The notes under the pieces were generated by a model that saw only the letters and a list, made by a program, of their open reading frames with translations, did not search any database and was not told the origin of the DNA. Below, piece after piece: positions 32,506 to 42,701 of a stretch of DNA of 64,000 bases. The stretch lies in assembly GCA_963931995.1 (NCBI GenBank), contig OZ008368.1, positions 246,333,887-246,397,886 on the forward strand, in the 5' to 3' direction. The DNA comes from Phaonia tiefii. Its lineage: Eukaryota > Arthropoda > Insecta > Diptera > Muscidae. The translations under genes and the position numbers were made by a program. How positions within the stretch are numbered: the stretch's first letter is position 1; each line of letters starts with the position of its first letter.

Positions 32506-33748
32506 AAAATTTTCGGAATTTTGGCCTCACAGAACATTCGTAAGGGAATTTGGGTATCGGGATAATGGTAGGCGTGATAATTTTGCTAGATTACCGTCTG
32601 GAGATAAGGCAGCTCCAAAAAACTAATTGGGAGTTTGAATATGGCGTATCAGAATGTTCGCGGTTTGAATACTAAATTGTCCAGATTATTTGTTGATAGC
32701 TTTGGTTTTGAGTTTGATGTCATTGCATTTTCTGAGACATGGCTTAAACCTAATGTTTTTAATTCTGAGTTGTTCTGCAATAAGTACGTAGTTTATAGAA
32801 AAGATCGTGTTGGTAAAATTGGTGGTGGTGTTTTAATCTCAATTGAGATTTCTTTATCTTCTGAGTTGGTTACAGTTGATGACATTGGCGATCTTGAGTT
32901 TATTGTGGTGTCCATTAATTTAGGCGATTTGAAATTGTTTGTCACGTGTTCTTATATTCCGCCATCTTCATGCTTTGAGGTATATCAAGAGCATATTGAC
33001 GCTATTGCAAATGTTATTGCGTTAGCCAGTAGAAAGGACCGTATTTTAGTATTGGGTGACTTTAACTTGCCGTCTGTGACATGGGTGTCTTTACCCGATA
33101 CTAATTCTCTGACTCCATTGACACCATGTGATTGGTCATCTGATTTTGTTACGCATATTTCCGAACTTGGGTTGATTCAATTGAACGACATTCCCAATTC
33201 TACGAATCGAGTCCTTGATCTAGTTTTAGTGGATGATTCTAACAACTTTGATATTTCTCGAATTGATCCGTTAATTTCTCCTGAGGATAGTTACCATCCA
33301 ACGCTGGGAATTAATTATACATATGATACCATGCAGGTTGGTTGCAATTGCTCTTCGTCCTATGTTGGCCTATGCTTTTCGCGTGCGAACTTTATTCTTT
33401 TGAATAATCTTATCTTTGATACCGACTGGCATAGTATTTGTCAGTGTGATAATTCTTTTGAATTTGAAATCGCCCTGGATGATTTCTATAATATTATTAA
33501 TGGCTATATTTCTAAGTCTGTACCCAAGAGGCCTATAATGGGTAATACTGGTCCCCAATGGTCCTCAAGGGCTCTAAATAGTCTCAAGAATGTAAGGAAT
33601 AGATGTTCGAAAAAGTATAAAAAATCTGGACTGCTAGCAGACTATGCTAGGTATATTGTTGCTAGGAGTAGATACAACTCTAAATCTCGTGAGAGTTACA
33701 GATTATATTTGGATAGATTGAATTCTAATTTTAAACGGAACCCCATAT
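32506..33748 (+). mobile_element. 5' part of a CR1/L2-like non-LTR retrotransposon between hAT-1 halves
   Basis: It carries a leader (GAACATTCGTAAGGG...) and the endonuclease-coding end but no reverse transcriptase. Ordinary non-LTR insertions keep the 3' end and lose the 5' end; here the reverse is seen. No poly(A) is present at 33748. Confidence 0.75.
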
Positions 33749-33936
33749 ATCGTTGGTATACATTTGTATTGTATTTAACACAACTAGTTTGTCACAAAAT
33801 CACGAAATTCTGCTGTTGTTCCTTTGTTGGACGTTGTTTACCATTGCCTCTATCGGGTATTATTGAACCCATGTTTTCCACCATTCAATGTTTACTTTCC
33901 ACCGTACCTATGACGTTTAATTTATTAAGAGAATAA
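32635..33936 (+). CDS. 433-codon ORF: non-LTR AP-endonuclease domain fused to MITE sequence
   Basis: Residues 1-371 are an uninterrupted exonuclease-endonuclease-phosphatase domain of CR1/L2-like elements. Visible are NMAYQNVRGLNTKL (Asn), IAFSETWLKP (Glu), YRKDRVGKIGGGVLI, LVLGDFNLPSVTW (Asp/Asn), NRVLDLVLV and EDSYHPTL (final His; the usual S-D-H reads DSYH). Residues ~372-433 (IYRWYTFVLYLTQL ... MTFNLLRE) are translation of the hAT-1 MITE right half, in frame, with a stop at 33936. Over 1.2 kb without a stop in an otherwise decayed window suggests that the endonuclease part was recently intact. No RT follows. Whether it is transcribed is unknown. Confidence 0.7.
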   Translation: MNMAYQNVRGLNTKLSRLFVDSFGFEFDVIAFSETWLKPNVFNSELFCNKYVVYRKDRVGKIGGGVLISIEISLSSELVTVDDIGDLEFIVVSINLGDLKLFVTCSYIPPSSCFEVYQEHIDAIANVIALASRKDRILVLGDFNLPSVTWVSLPDTNSLTPLTPCDWSSDFVTHISELGLIQLNDIPNSTNRVLDLVLVDDSNNFDISRIDPLISPEDSYHPTLGINYTYDTMQVGCNCSSSYVGLCFSRANFILLNNLIFDTDWHSICQCDNSFEFEIALDDFYNIINGYISKSVPKRPIMGNTGPQWSSRALNSLKNVRNRCSKKYKKSGLLADYARYIVARSRYNSKSRESYRLYLDRLNSNFKRNPIYRWYTFVLYLTQLVCHKITKFCCCSFVGRCLPLPLSGIIEPMFSTIQCLLSTVPMTFNLLRE

Positions 33937-33963
33937 AAGTATATATGTATGTATTAGTCTATG
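33749..33963 (+). mobile_element. hAT-1 MITE, right half (GTTGGTATAC subfamily)
   Basis: It restarts at TCGTTGGTATACATTTG and ends GTATTAGTCTATG. It overlaps the left half by about 30 bp of homologous sequence. The next 8 bases (GCTCTATC) lead directly into another hAT-1 element. Confidence 0.8.
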
Positions 33964-33971
33964 GCTCTATC

Positions 33972-34335
33972 CATAGACGATTTTATTATAGACGAATTAA
34001 TTCTCTCATCTGACGTTTCACACTATTCGTCGTAGGTTTGTGGAAATGTGAGAAATTCGACAAAATTTCACTTACAGCAGGTGGAGCTACAAGAACGGTT
34101 TACTTTACTTTTTATTTCGTTTTCGTATAGAACTGTGAAATGTGAATGTATTTTGCTCTTATTTGCTTTCTTTTATATTTGATGCACATTTGCATTGTAT
34201 TGTTGCTCCTTTGTAGGATGTTATGTACTATTGCCTCTATCTGGAATTATTTAACCCATGCTTTCCACCATCCAATGTTTACTTGACGTTTAATTTATTG
34301 AGAGAACTAATGTGCCTATACTAAACTCGTCTATG
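33972..34335 (+). mobile_element. hAT-1 MITE, 364 bp, 8-bp spacers GCTCTATC/GTTCTAGC
   Basis: It runs from CATAGACGATTTTATTATAG to ACTAAACTCGTCTATG. The flanking octamers agree at 6 of 8 positions. It has internal deletions against the 426-bp copies (around 34190-34205 and 34280). Confidence 0.75.
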
Positions 34336-34343
34336 GTTCTAGC

Positions 34344-34624
34344 CATGGTAGAATTATTTGCCAGGTAGCCGCATTAGAAATTCCTTGATCAAGCTGTCAA
34401 AATTAGTTGATTAATATAAACCACCATGAACGCAACATGTGAAAAAATTTATTTAGCTCATGTACGTACGTCTATGCTTTAAATTGCATTTCATTTTATC
34501 AAATTCTTTTTACTTTATCAACAACTCAAATATTAGTAAAAGCAACAAACACAAATTTGACAGCTTAACCACGGAGAAAAATACAAATCAGCTGCGCTGA
34601 CACGTTTACCTGGTAGATAATATC
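34344..34624 (+). mobile_element. hAT-2 MITE, right end decayed
   Basis: It starts CATGGTAGAATTATTTGCC exactly 8 bp after the preceding hAT-1. Landmarks are CTGTCAAAATTAG, AATCAGCTGCG and ACGTTTACCTGGTAGATAA. The right terminus is not CATG-ended. Confidence 0.55.
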
Positions 34625-34664
34625 AGATATCAATCTGCTTGTGATTTACAATATCAGTTTCGGA

Positions 34665-34917
34665 CATGGTACAATAATATGTTCATTGTAAAGTCGTAAG
34701 AAAAGCTGTTTTCATTTTTCTCATAAGGTTCTTCGCTTCGGCTGTCACACTCACATGTATTTTGTTTTTGTACTCGTTTGCATTCTTGTGTTGCTGGTAT
34801 GTATTTGTGTAGAGTTTGACAGCTGAAGCGAATAGAACAAAAACAAAATGCCTGTTGTTGCTGCCTACAACTACAGCAACGTCCGCTGCTATTACCATGT
34901 AGATGTGTTGTACCATG
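34665..34917 (-). mobile_element. hAT-2 MITE, TSD GTTTCGGA
   Basis: The 253-bp copy runs from CATGGTACAATAATATG to TGTTGTACCATG, with GTTTCGGA at 34657-34664 and 34918-34925. A good reference copy for the family. Confidence 0.92.
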
Positions 34918-34934
34918 GTTTCGGAGAATGAAAT

Positions 34935-36090
34935 TAGAATAGAGTATTTTATTCTCTCAATAATTCTAACTTCATGGGATTCGTTGCATATAAACGTTGG
35001 ATGTTTCAAGGCATGGCTTCAGTAATACCAGATATAGGCATTGTACAAAACCTCCAAAAGAAAATGAAAACAGCATTTCGTTTTTAGACGTTTAGTTGTA
35101 ACTATATCCCTCATCTGACGTTTAACTTCACACTTTTCATCGTAGATTTGCGAAAATGAAAGATATTCGACGAAAATTATCTTACACCAGGTGGAGTTAC
35201 AAGAACTTTTGACTTAACTTGTTCATGTCATCTGGCATTTCTTTGCACGCTATTCGCGGAGCGGTCGGTGCGATATAGAGTTATTTGTCGTATTTGACTT
35301 ACACCAGGTGGAATTACAAAAATTGTTGACTTCAATTTTTTATGTCGTTTTGATGAAATACTGTGAAAACTAAACGAATTTTGGACTTTTTGTTATATTT
35401 TATTGTTAGTATATTTATTGTTGGTTGTTTTGAGCCCATTGTCTCTATATGGTATTATTAAAGCAATACTTTCTAACATCCAGCCGCCAAATTTACTGGT
35501 GAGTTGGTATTGTTAGTATTATTATTGTTGGTTGTTTTGAGCCCATTGTCTCTATATGGTATTATTAAAGCAATACTTTCTAACATCCAACCGCCAAATT
35601 TACGAGTGAGTTGGCTTCTGTATACGTCATTACTCTATGATTTTACCACATTGCCTTGTCTATTGTCATTGTCTTGTTGGCTGTTTTCTACAATGCCTAT
35701 ATCTGGTATTATTGAAACCATGCCTTGAAACAGTTAAAATTATTGAGATAATAAACTTCTTTAGGGGGTTTACACTTTACCTGTCAAATTTGTGCGTACT
35801 TTGTACATGTGTACATTGCTTACTTTCATTATTGGTATAGAATTTTTCATGTCGTTTTGGTAGAGGACGCTACAATTTAAACGCATTTAGGACTTTTTTG
35901 TTCCATTTTATTGTTAGTATACATTTTTATTGTATTTAACACAGACACGCGAAATGCCGTTGTTTGAACTAATACCTCTATCTGCTATCGTTAAAGCAAT
36001 ACTTTTCAACATGTAAAGTCCGTATGCAATCAAGCCTAATGTCGTAAATGTACTGATGGAGTTGTTTCGTCTAGGTATCGTTACTCTATG
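34935..36090. repeat. Cluster of hAT-1 fragments in both orientations
   Basis: 34935-35100 is a right half on the minus strand (ACCAGATATAGGCATTG). 35102-35228 is a + left half (CCTCATCTGACG, CACCAGGTGGAGTTACA). 35226-35640 is a + copy of the GTGCGGTC-like subfamily. 35640-35760 and 35830-36090 are further + pieces (CTATATCTGGTATTATTGAA; GTCGTTTTGGTAGAGG). None has clean ends. Confidence 0.65.
35401..35614 (+). repeat. 107-bp tandem duplication inside a hAT-1 fragment
   Basis: The unit TATTGTTAGTAT ... GTGAGTTGG lies at 35401-35507 and again at 35508-35614, differing at few positions (CAGCCGCC against CAACCGCC). Confidence 0.88.
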
Positions 36091-36097
36091 AGTCTAC

Positions 36098-36303
36098 CAT
36101 GTTTCCGTATTTCTGTTATCTCAAATTCCCATGTAGTTTGTTTTTGTACTTTTTTTGTCTCCTTTTGTTGTACATACACGTTGTATTATATTTGACAGGA
36201 AAGAAATACGAAACAAAATGCCTTTTGTTGCCTTCAATTACAATAACACCTACAGCATCTACCTTACTTTTTCTATTTGTATACATCTAGCTATTCTACC
36301 ATG
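36098..36303 (+). mobile_element. hAT-2 MITE, short copy
   Basis: It runs from CATGTTTCCGTATTTC to AGCTATTCTACCATG. It has GTTTGTTTTTGTACTTTTT and CAAAATGCCTTTTGTTGCC. No matching octamers flank it. Confidence 0.55.
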
Positions 36304-36580
36304 TGCAAGATATAATCTATACATTTGTGCTTTTAATAACAAAATTGCACAGATGTAAACTTTGCATATGCCCCCAAATACACAATTAATACGAATTCAA
36401 TTGAGGTATTCACATGGTGACTTAGTCATATTTTAAGAAACATGGGTCACCCCGTTTTGTTACCGTGTTCTAAAGACGTAAAACGTCAAAATCAAATCTT
36501 ACCGGAATATCTTTATCTCCATTTATTTCTTAATTTTGAGAAGATATACAAAAAGTTCATAACCACAAAGAAGAATAATA

Positions 36581-36817
36581 AGCGTGTTTTGGTTACACCG
36601 CTTGCTTATTTATTCGCTTGTTTTGTATGAAGCACTTAGCGAGGACTTAGCGCGAACTTAGCGTGTTGAACCATTTTCGCTAAGTTTAAAATCACATCAC
36701 ATCTTTTACCCTTTTCATCCCTTATTCATATTTTTGAATAAAATGACTTATCGATAAATTGCCGCTTTCTTTGCAACTTAGCAAGCGACAATCGCTTGCT
36801 TGTAACCAAAATACGAC
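36581..36817. mobile_element. TA-flanked MITE (GTGTTTTGGTTACA ends), copy 2
   Basis: TA|AGCGTGTTTTGGTTACA to TGTAACCAAAATACGAC|TA. Inverted relative to the copy at 21176-21418, with the same AACTTAGCAAGCGACAATCG block. Confidence 0.75.
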
Positions 36818-36819
36818 TA

Positions 36820-37966
36820 ATATTACTGACTAAATGTAAACACTAAACAGCTGATTGTGATAGTACACTGACAAATGTTCCTGCATAAGTTGTGTCGTCG
36901 TATATTTTTGTGTGAAGTTTACCAACAACATACATATTTACAACTGTTGTATCTAGCTAGTACATAAGACAACTTATACACACTTTAGTACGCCTTGTGA
37001 ATACCCTAAATGTATTTGTGTATGGGTGAGTCTTTGTGTGCAATATCTCTTTTCCAACGCAAATGTTATTCGTTTGGTTACCAATTTTCTCTCTTCACCT
37101 CTTGTCCATAAAATTTGTGTAAGTTTTTTCACGAATATTTGTTTTCCTTGTTCTCCAATTTTCGTGACCTTTTGCCTAGCTTCGTTTTGCAGTCATTTTC
37201 TATTCTGTTTATTCTTCCTGTTTCGTTTTTGTATTTGCCAGAACAAATGAAAGGGAACAATAAATTACCAACAAAGGCAGTAGTAACAACAACACATGCA
37301 ACAACGTAAATTTTGTAGCGTCTCTAAACAATTGTACAACAACATCAACGTGGTTGTTATATTTCACGGATACACATGTTTCCAATGCCAGGGATTGCGG
37401 CTTCGCACATTTTCCACGGTTGTACAAAAATGGATACAATCACGACGGGGTTGTTTGATTTGAAGTAAATCCCTGATCACACGTGCAGGTACGAAAAAGT
37501 CAATATAACAAAATTGCAGTTTTTCACTAGCATACTCACGTTTTGGAAAATTGCAACAGAAATTGCATGATACAATTAATATTAGCAACTCCGTGCTTAT
37601 GTTGTCAAAATCAGCTGGTTAATGGAATCCGGAATGTACACAAAATCGTCTAACTTGCTGATGGTAGCCTGAGAAGGTAAACTCAGCTGACAGCTGATTT
37701 AAATTTTTTCTTGTTGTTTGGTTGGCTGCTTCTGTAAGATTCAAAGGTTGTGTTTTTGTATTTTTCTGTTTACATTTATTTGTTGGTATGCGTATGTGTT
37801 GACTTTGACAGTATTACCTGAAATTTAACCATGGAAAGACTTAGCCTGTCAAAGCGTCTATAAATTATTCACCTTTATTAGGAAAACCGCGAGGAATGTG
37901 TATTTATATTACATTTGTAAACAGAAAAGTGCAAAACCACGACCTTCGTAAAAATCAGGTACAAAT
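36820..37966. other. No gene seen; one degenerate hAT-2 trace
   Basis: Around 37668-37840 GAAGGTAAACTCAGCTGACA and TAACCATGG recall a decayed hAT-2 copy. The rest has nothing recognised. Confidence 0.4.
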
Positions 37967-38196
37967 CATGTTAAAATATGGAAGGCAAACTCGTTAGAAC
38001 AGCTGTTTCCAATTTTTTCATTCCAGTTGATCGTTTCAGCTGTCAAACTCAATGTACTTTTTTTTTATTTTGTATTCCTGTTCCTGTTACGTTTTGACAT
38101 TGACAACCTAATCGATTGAAACAAAAACAAAATGCCTGTTGCTGCTGCCTAAAACAATAACAAAGTCTACTGTCACTACTTGGTTATTTTACTATG
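37967..38196 (+). mobile_element. hAT-2 MITE, near-complete
   Basis: It runs from CATGTTAAAATATGGAAGG to TTGGTTATTTTACTATG. The flanks GTACAAAT and GGAAAAAT agree at 6 of 8 positions. Confidence 0.75.
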
Positions 38197-38224
38197 GGAA
38201 AAATCGTCACAAAAATAATACATA

Positions 38225-38498
38225 AGAGTTTCCGTTACTCTCTTCGATGCCTCTTCATGACGACGAGGTAGTAGGCCATTTCATAGAGTTTTGTTTGCTC
38301 CTGTATTTTTCCAATTTCCACATACAACGGACAGAAATCAAAGGGAATGCGTTCAATGCAAACAACATAAAACATAATATAGCTGCCAATAGTATCAATA
38401 AACACTATTTAAAATTAGTTCCTGTCATTTTTGCTCTCTCATTCTCCATCATCGGCCTAGTACCTTTACGATCAACTGTGCCATAGAATGCCCCTGAT
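38225..38498 (-). repeat. Repeat family Z, copy 3
   Basis: The inverse of Z copies 1 and 2: CGAGGTAGTAGGCCATTTC, CATAAAACATAATATAGCTG and GTGCCATAGAATGCCCCTG. Its CAGGGG end was the target for the next hAT-2 element. Confidence 0.6.
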
Positions 38499-38734
38499 CA
38501 AAGCTGATCTAGTAGAGGTTAACGCATTACAACAGCTGATTTTGCTTTCTTATGACTCTATCTGTCAAATTCAGTGTATTTTTTTTTATTGTACTTATTT
38601 GTTTACTTTGCTTACTCATATGTATTTGTGTTATATTTGACATTTAGGGTCATAAAACAAAAACGAAATCCCTGTTGTTGGTGCCCACAACAACAACAAA
38701 TCCTACTGCGTTAACGTCTACTAGATCAGCCTTG
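38499..38734 (+). mobile_element. hAT-2-like MITE with CAAAGCTGATCTAG ends, TSD CCCCTGAT
   Basis: The 236-bp element runs from CAAAGCTGATCTAGTAGAGG to CTACTAGATCAGCCTTG, with CCCCTGAT at 38491-38498 and 38735-38742. The interior is hAT-2-like (AACAGCTGATTTTG, CTGTCAAATTCAGTGTATTT), but the TIR differs, so it is a subfamily. Confidence 0.9.
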
Positions 38735-38761
38735 CCCCTGATTTAGTATCGACGAATTAAT

Positions 38762-39185
38762 CATAGAGTAAATATGGGTAGAGAGAATCTTTCACTCACC
38801 AAATTTCTGACATTTGTCCTCGTGTGATGTATACGTTTGATGTTGAAAAGAATTGCTTTACTAATACCAGATAGAGGCAATGGTTCAAAACAACGAACAA
38901 AATAACAACAACGGCATTTCGTTTTGTGTGTTAAAATTAATGTGTTAAATACAACACAAATGTATGCTAACAATAACAGTCAATAAAATAGTTTAAAACA
39001 CATTTAAATTTCACAGTTTGTCACCAAAATGGCATGAAAAATTAAAGCAAGAAGTTATTGTAATTCCACCTGGTGTATATCACTTTTCGTCAAACATCTC
39101 TCTATCACACCGACCGCATCACGAAGAGTGTGAAATGAAACGTCAGATGAGAGAATAAGTTTATCTAGGTATGTATTAGTCTATG
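38762..39185 (-). mobile_element. hAT-1 MITE, TSD GAATTAAT, nested in another hAT-1
   Basis: The 424-bp copy runs from CATAGAGTAAATATGGG to GTATTAGTCTATG. GAATTAAT lies at 38754-38761 and 39186-39193. Rejoining the flanks gives ACGAATTAATTCTCTCATC, the left terminal part of a second hAT-1 element as seen at 33985. Confidence 0.9.
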
Positions 39186-39460
39186 GAATTAATTCTCTCA
39201 TCTGACGTTTCATTTCACACTATTCGTCGTAGGTTTGTGGAAATGAGAGAAATTCGACAAAAATTAACTAACAGCAGGTGAAGCTACAAGAACTGTTTAC
39301 TTAACTTTTCATTTTGTTTTGGTACAGAACTGTGAAATGTAAATGTATTTTGCACTTTTTTGTTGACTTTTATCGTTAGTATACATCTGGTATTATTGAA
39401 CCCATGCTTTCCACCATCCAATGTTTATTTGCAACCATACCTATAACGTTTAATTTTACA
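39186..39460 (+). mobile_element. Older hAT-1 MITE, split by the insertion, right end lost
   Basis: It continues GAATTAATTCTCTCATCTGA, then GTAGGTTTGTGGAAATG, and ends after CCATACCTATAACGTTTAAT without the terminal CTATG. Its left terminus is the short stretch 38743-38761. Confidence 0.75.
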
Positions 39461-40353
39461 CAACCCATTTTGAGATAAAATTGACATTTTAGGTGGCAAC
39501 TTTGTTCATAGACCAATTTAAAACAAATACGTGCCGGGACAAAATTATCGAAAACGGCCTCACCAACGACAAATTAACTTGGCGGCTTTCGATGTTGCCA
39601 GTTTTGTACAAATTTGAGATGTTTTTGAAATAACTTAACCTTTAAAATGGAATCAGTCGGTCGAATCGGGCCAGTTCGTCAAATTGGCTCACATTTTAAC
39701 CGATGAGAGCCAATTACAATGGCGGTGACGTGCATTTCAATAAATGTTGGCGGTGGCGATGCGTCGGAACATTTTCAATCGGTTTCCGCCTATAAAACAG
39801 TTGATATTTTCTGTATGTTTTTATTATGGTTGCATTTTTTTTGATAAGTAGTAGAGATGGATTAAATTGTACACCAGTTAAAAATAAGGTAAAAATTAAC
39901 CTTCAGTTTTCACAGATTATGCGGTAATCTTGGCCGGTGTTATTATTTGAAGCAATTAAAAGGAAACTATTAAGAACAAACACATATAAACAAAAATGGA
40001 ACATTCTCCGTCAATTATACCTACATATATCATGAAATAGCTACTGCCCTGTACTTTTCCTATTATATTTAATAACAATATTTTATATTTAATAACAATA
40101 TTGCTATACACCCACAGAAATATTCGGTTCAATCACACTAGAAGTCATGACAAACGAATTAAAGGTTGCCAATTTAGAGGTTAACACAACCTAATCCAAA
40201 GTTGTTATATTCATTAACAATCCCAGTTAGTAAGAATTTTTGAATGTTTTATTGATCATTTAATTCCTATATTCTCGTAAAAAATATTCTCGTAAATCAT
40301 ATTCTCTTAAATAGCACTGCAAGTTTTTGAAAAATATTTTGGAAATCATTTGT
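39461..40353. other. No gene seen
   Basis: Unrecognised AT-rich sequence. A small GGCGGTGACG/GGCGGTGGCG-rich patch lies at 39720-39765, and a 20-bp local duplication (TATTTAATAACAATATT) at 40065-40100. Confidence 0.4.
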
Positions 40354-40786
40354 GGGCTCAACGGATTTACACTAATTTGGGTCATACGAATCGAACTGCA
40401 TCATTAGTTTTTTGGCCTATAATGATGGTTTCATACAGATTGTATTTTTTAAATTTCTTACTCAGAGACTGCGATTTAGAGATAATTTTTTAAGACAAGT
40501 TTATACATATGTCACCATTACTTGGGAACGCCTCATCCGATTTTGTTTAAACAAATTTAGAAAAATTAACAATTACAATACCTTTAATCCATACCTATAC
40601 CATTTTCCAAGATAAGTAACAGTTTCGCAGTTATGAATAAATTTCTGAAGAAAAAATAATAATTTTTTGCTTAAAAAATTAAAATTGTGTTTGAAAATTT
40701 TTTTATAAAACCATAATTACAGCGTAAAAAACTAATGATGCAGTTCGATTCGTAGGACCCGAATTAGTGTAAATTCGTTAAGTTCA
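40354..40786. mobile_element. 433-bp element with ~60-bp TIRs
   Basis: Left GGATTTACACTAATTTGGGT, then CGAATCGAACTGCATCATTA; right TAATGATGCAGTTCGATTCG, then CGAATTAGTGTAAATTCG. The extreme ends (GGCTCAACGG / CGTTAAGTTC) have diverged. No target duplication or ORF. Confidence 0.7.
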
Positions 40787-40869
40787 CTTTCGTTTTTTTC
40801 GACTTGCACAGTGTAATTAACAATACAAGTTCCGACCGTTTTTGAAATTCCAGTCTCCAGTGTTCTGTC

Positions 40870-41298
40870 CATAGAATAATACATACATAGCAACTTTTAT
40901 TCGCTCAATAAATTAAACGTCATAGGTACGATGGAAGGTAAACATTGGATGGTGGAAAATATGGGTTCAATAATACCAGATAGTGGCAAGAGTATACAAC
41001 GATCAACAAAGGAACAACAACCGAATTTCGTGTTTTTGTGGCAAACTAGTTGTGTTAAATACAATACAATTGTATACCAACGATAAAAGTTAACAAAAAA
41101 CTGCAAAATATATTTAAATTTTTCAGTTCTACACCAAAACGACATGAAAAAGTTAAGTGAACATATTTTGTAACTCCACCTGGTGTAAGTTAATTTTAAA
41201 TTAAATTGCTCTCATTTCCACAAACCTACGATGAAGAGTGTGAAATGAAACGTCAGATAAGATAATAAGTTTATCTATGTATGTATTATTATTCTATG
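40870..41298 (-). mobile_element. hAT-1 MITE, TSD GTTCTGTC
   Basis: The 429-bp copy runs from CATAGAATAATACATACATA to TATTATTATTCTATG. GTTCTGTC lies at 40862-40869 and 41299-41306. Confidence 0.92.
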
Positions 41299-41469
41299 GT
41301 TCTGTCTGCCGACTAAGGTCGTAATTCCAACTATACGACCAGTCTATGTAGAGATGACGGACCGATGTTGAAATTGTTCAGAACTGATACGTCTGCTTGT
41401 ACTACACACTGATAAATCCCTAATTACAATATTTTTACTTACCTTTCTTAATAAAAGCAATCAATTTGT

Positions 41470-41994
41470 CATAAACCGCAACAAACATCAAATATTTTTG
41501 GATGCAGTGATGCTTGGGCGAGCATTGGTGGATTGTGTTTGCTCCAAATCCGGCAATTTTGTTTGTTGACATAGCCACGGATACCAAAATGGGACCCATT
41601 CCAGAAAATGATTTTGGTCAAAATTCTAAGTCTACATTTAAAGTGGACAATTAGCATAATCATCGCGTTATCCGTGATCATCCGCCTTCAGTTCTTGCGT
41701 CAGCGCAAACTTGTATGGATGCATTGCCAAATTCAATCCCAAAATAAACCGAGTTTACTGGTGATGCCCAATTCAGCGCCAAATCGAAATTTTTGGGTCT
41801 TTTCGATACTGGCCGCTCCCGCGGCTGCTTTCTTCATTTCGCACGAATCTCTGGATGGGTGGTGGCTTAAGGTTCAAAAGAGTGCATTCACGCTCAACTT
41901 CCCAAGGTGTGACGAATTGCCTGCGCACTGAAGCCATGATGCGCACCGACCTCACGACGAAATTCAAGAATTTTACAATTTTGTGCGGAAACAT
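41470..41994 (-). pseudogene. DD41D mariner transposase remnant
   Basis: Minus-strand frames give pieces of the DD41D protein: a GLFWDWIWQCIHTSL segment corresponding to SLWRILRKDLGLHPYKI, then ELKADDHG, then GYVNKQNCRIWSKHNPPMLA and SLHPK. Many frameshifts. Only the N-terminal half is present and no TIRs were seen. Confidence 0.6.
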
Positions 41995-42468
41995 CTAATT
42001 AGATTATGACAATTCATCCATATTCCCACATACAAGTAAATCTCTCGTATTCCTACAAACACTTTTATAATACAAAATTAAACTGCAAAACCAGTTTCGA
42101 AACATGAGAGTTTTTGAATTTGGTTCCAAATACCCAAAAAATTCTTCAGTTTATTGTACGGAAACAAGGAATTCATTTTGTTCTCATATACATCGGTACA
42201 TATGTATGTATATCATTGGAAGTGAAACCCGACCTTTTAAAAAGATACAACATCATTCAAATCCGGTACTGCATGCAAATTATTGGTATAAAAAGCTCTA
42301 ACAATAAAATATATCTAGGTAACCAAGATTCGAAATTTATAACACATGTACCCGTGGGAATTGCACAACGCAATCAGGTCACCTATCACCGTTTATTCTT
42401 TGAAAGCATATTTTGTATAAGTTCTCCAAGTACTTACTTGATCAGCTGTGTCATCGCCACCATTTGTT

Positions 42469-42701
42469 CAAAGCTGATCTAGTAGAGGTTGACGCATTAG
42501 AACAGCTGATTTTGCTTTCATATGACCCTACCTGTCAAATTCAGCGTATTCTGTTATTGTACTTTTTGTTTACTTTGTTTGATCGTATGTATTTGTGTCG
42601 AATTTGACAGTTAAAGTCATGGAACAAAAGCAAAATCCCTGATGTTGGTGTCCCCAATTACAACAAATCCTACTGCGTTAACCTCTACTAGATCAGCCTT
42701 G
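42469..42701 (+). mobile_element. hAT-2-like MITE with CAAAGCTGATCTAG ends, second copy
   Basis: CAAAGCTGATCTAGTAGAGG to CTACTAGATCAGCCTTG, collinear with 38499-38734. The flanking octamers (CATTTGTT, CTGCAAGA) do not match, so this copy has lost its duplication or is recombined. Confidence 0.82.

Noticed and set aside
41608..41931. 107-codon + strand ORF
   Set aside because: It is antisense to the DD41D transposase remnant on the minus strand.
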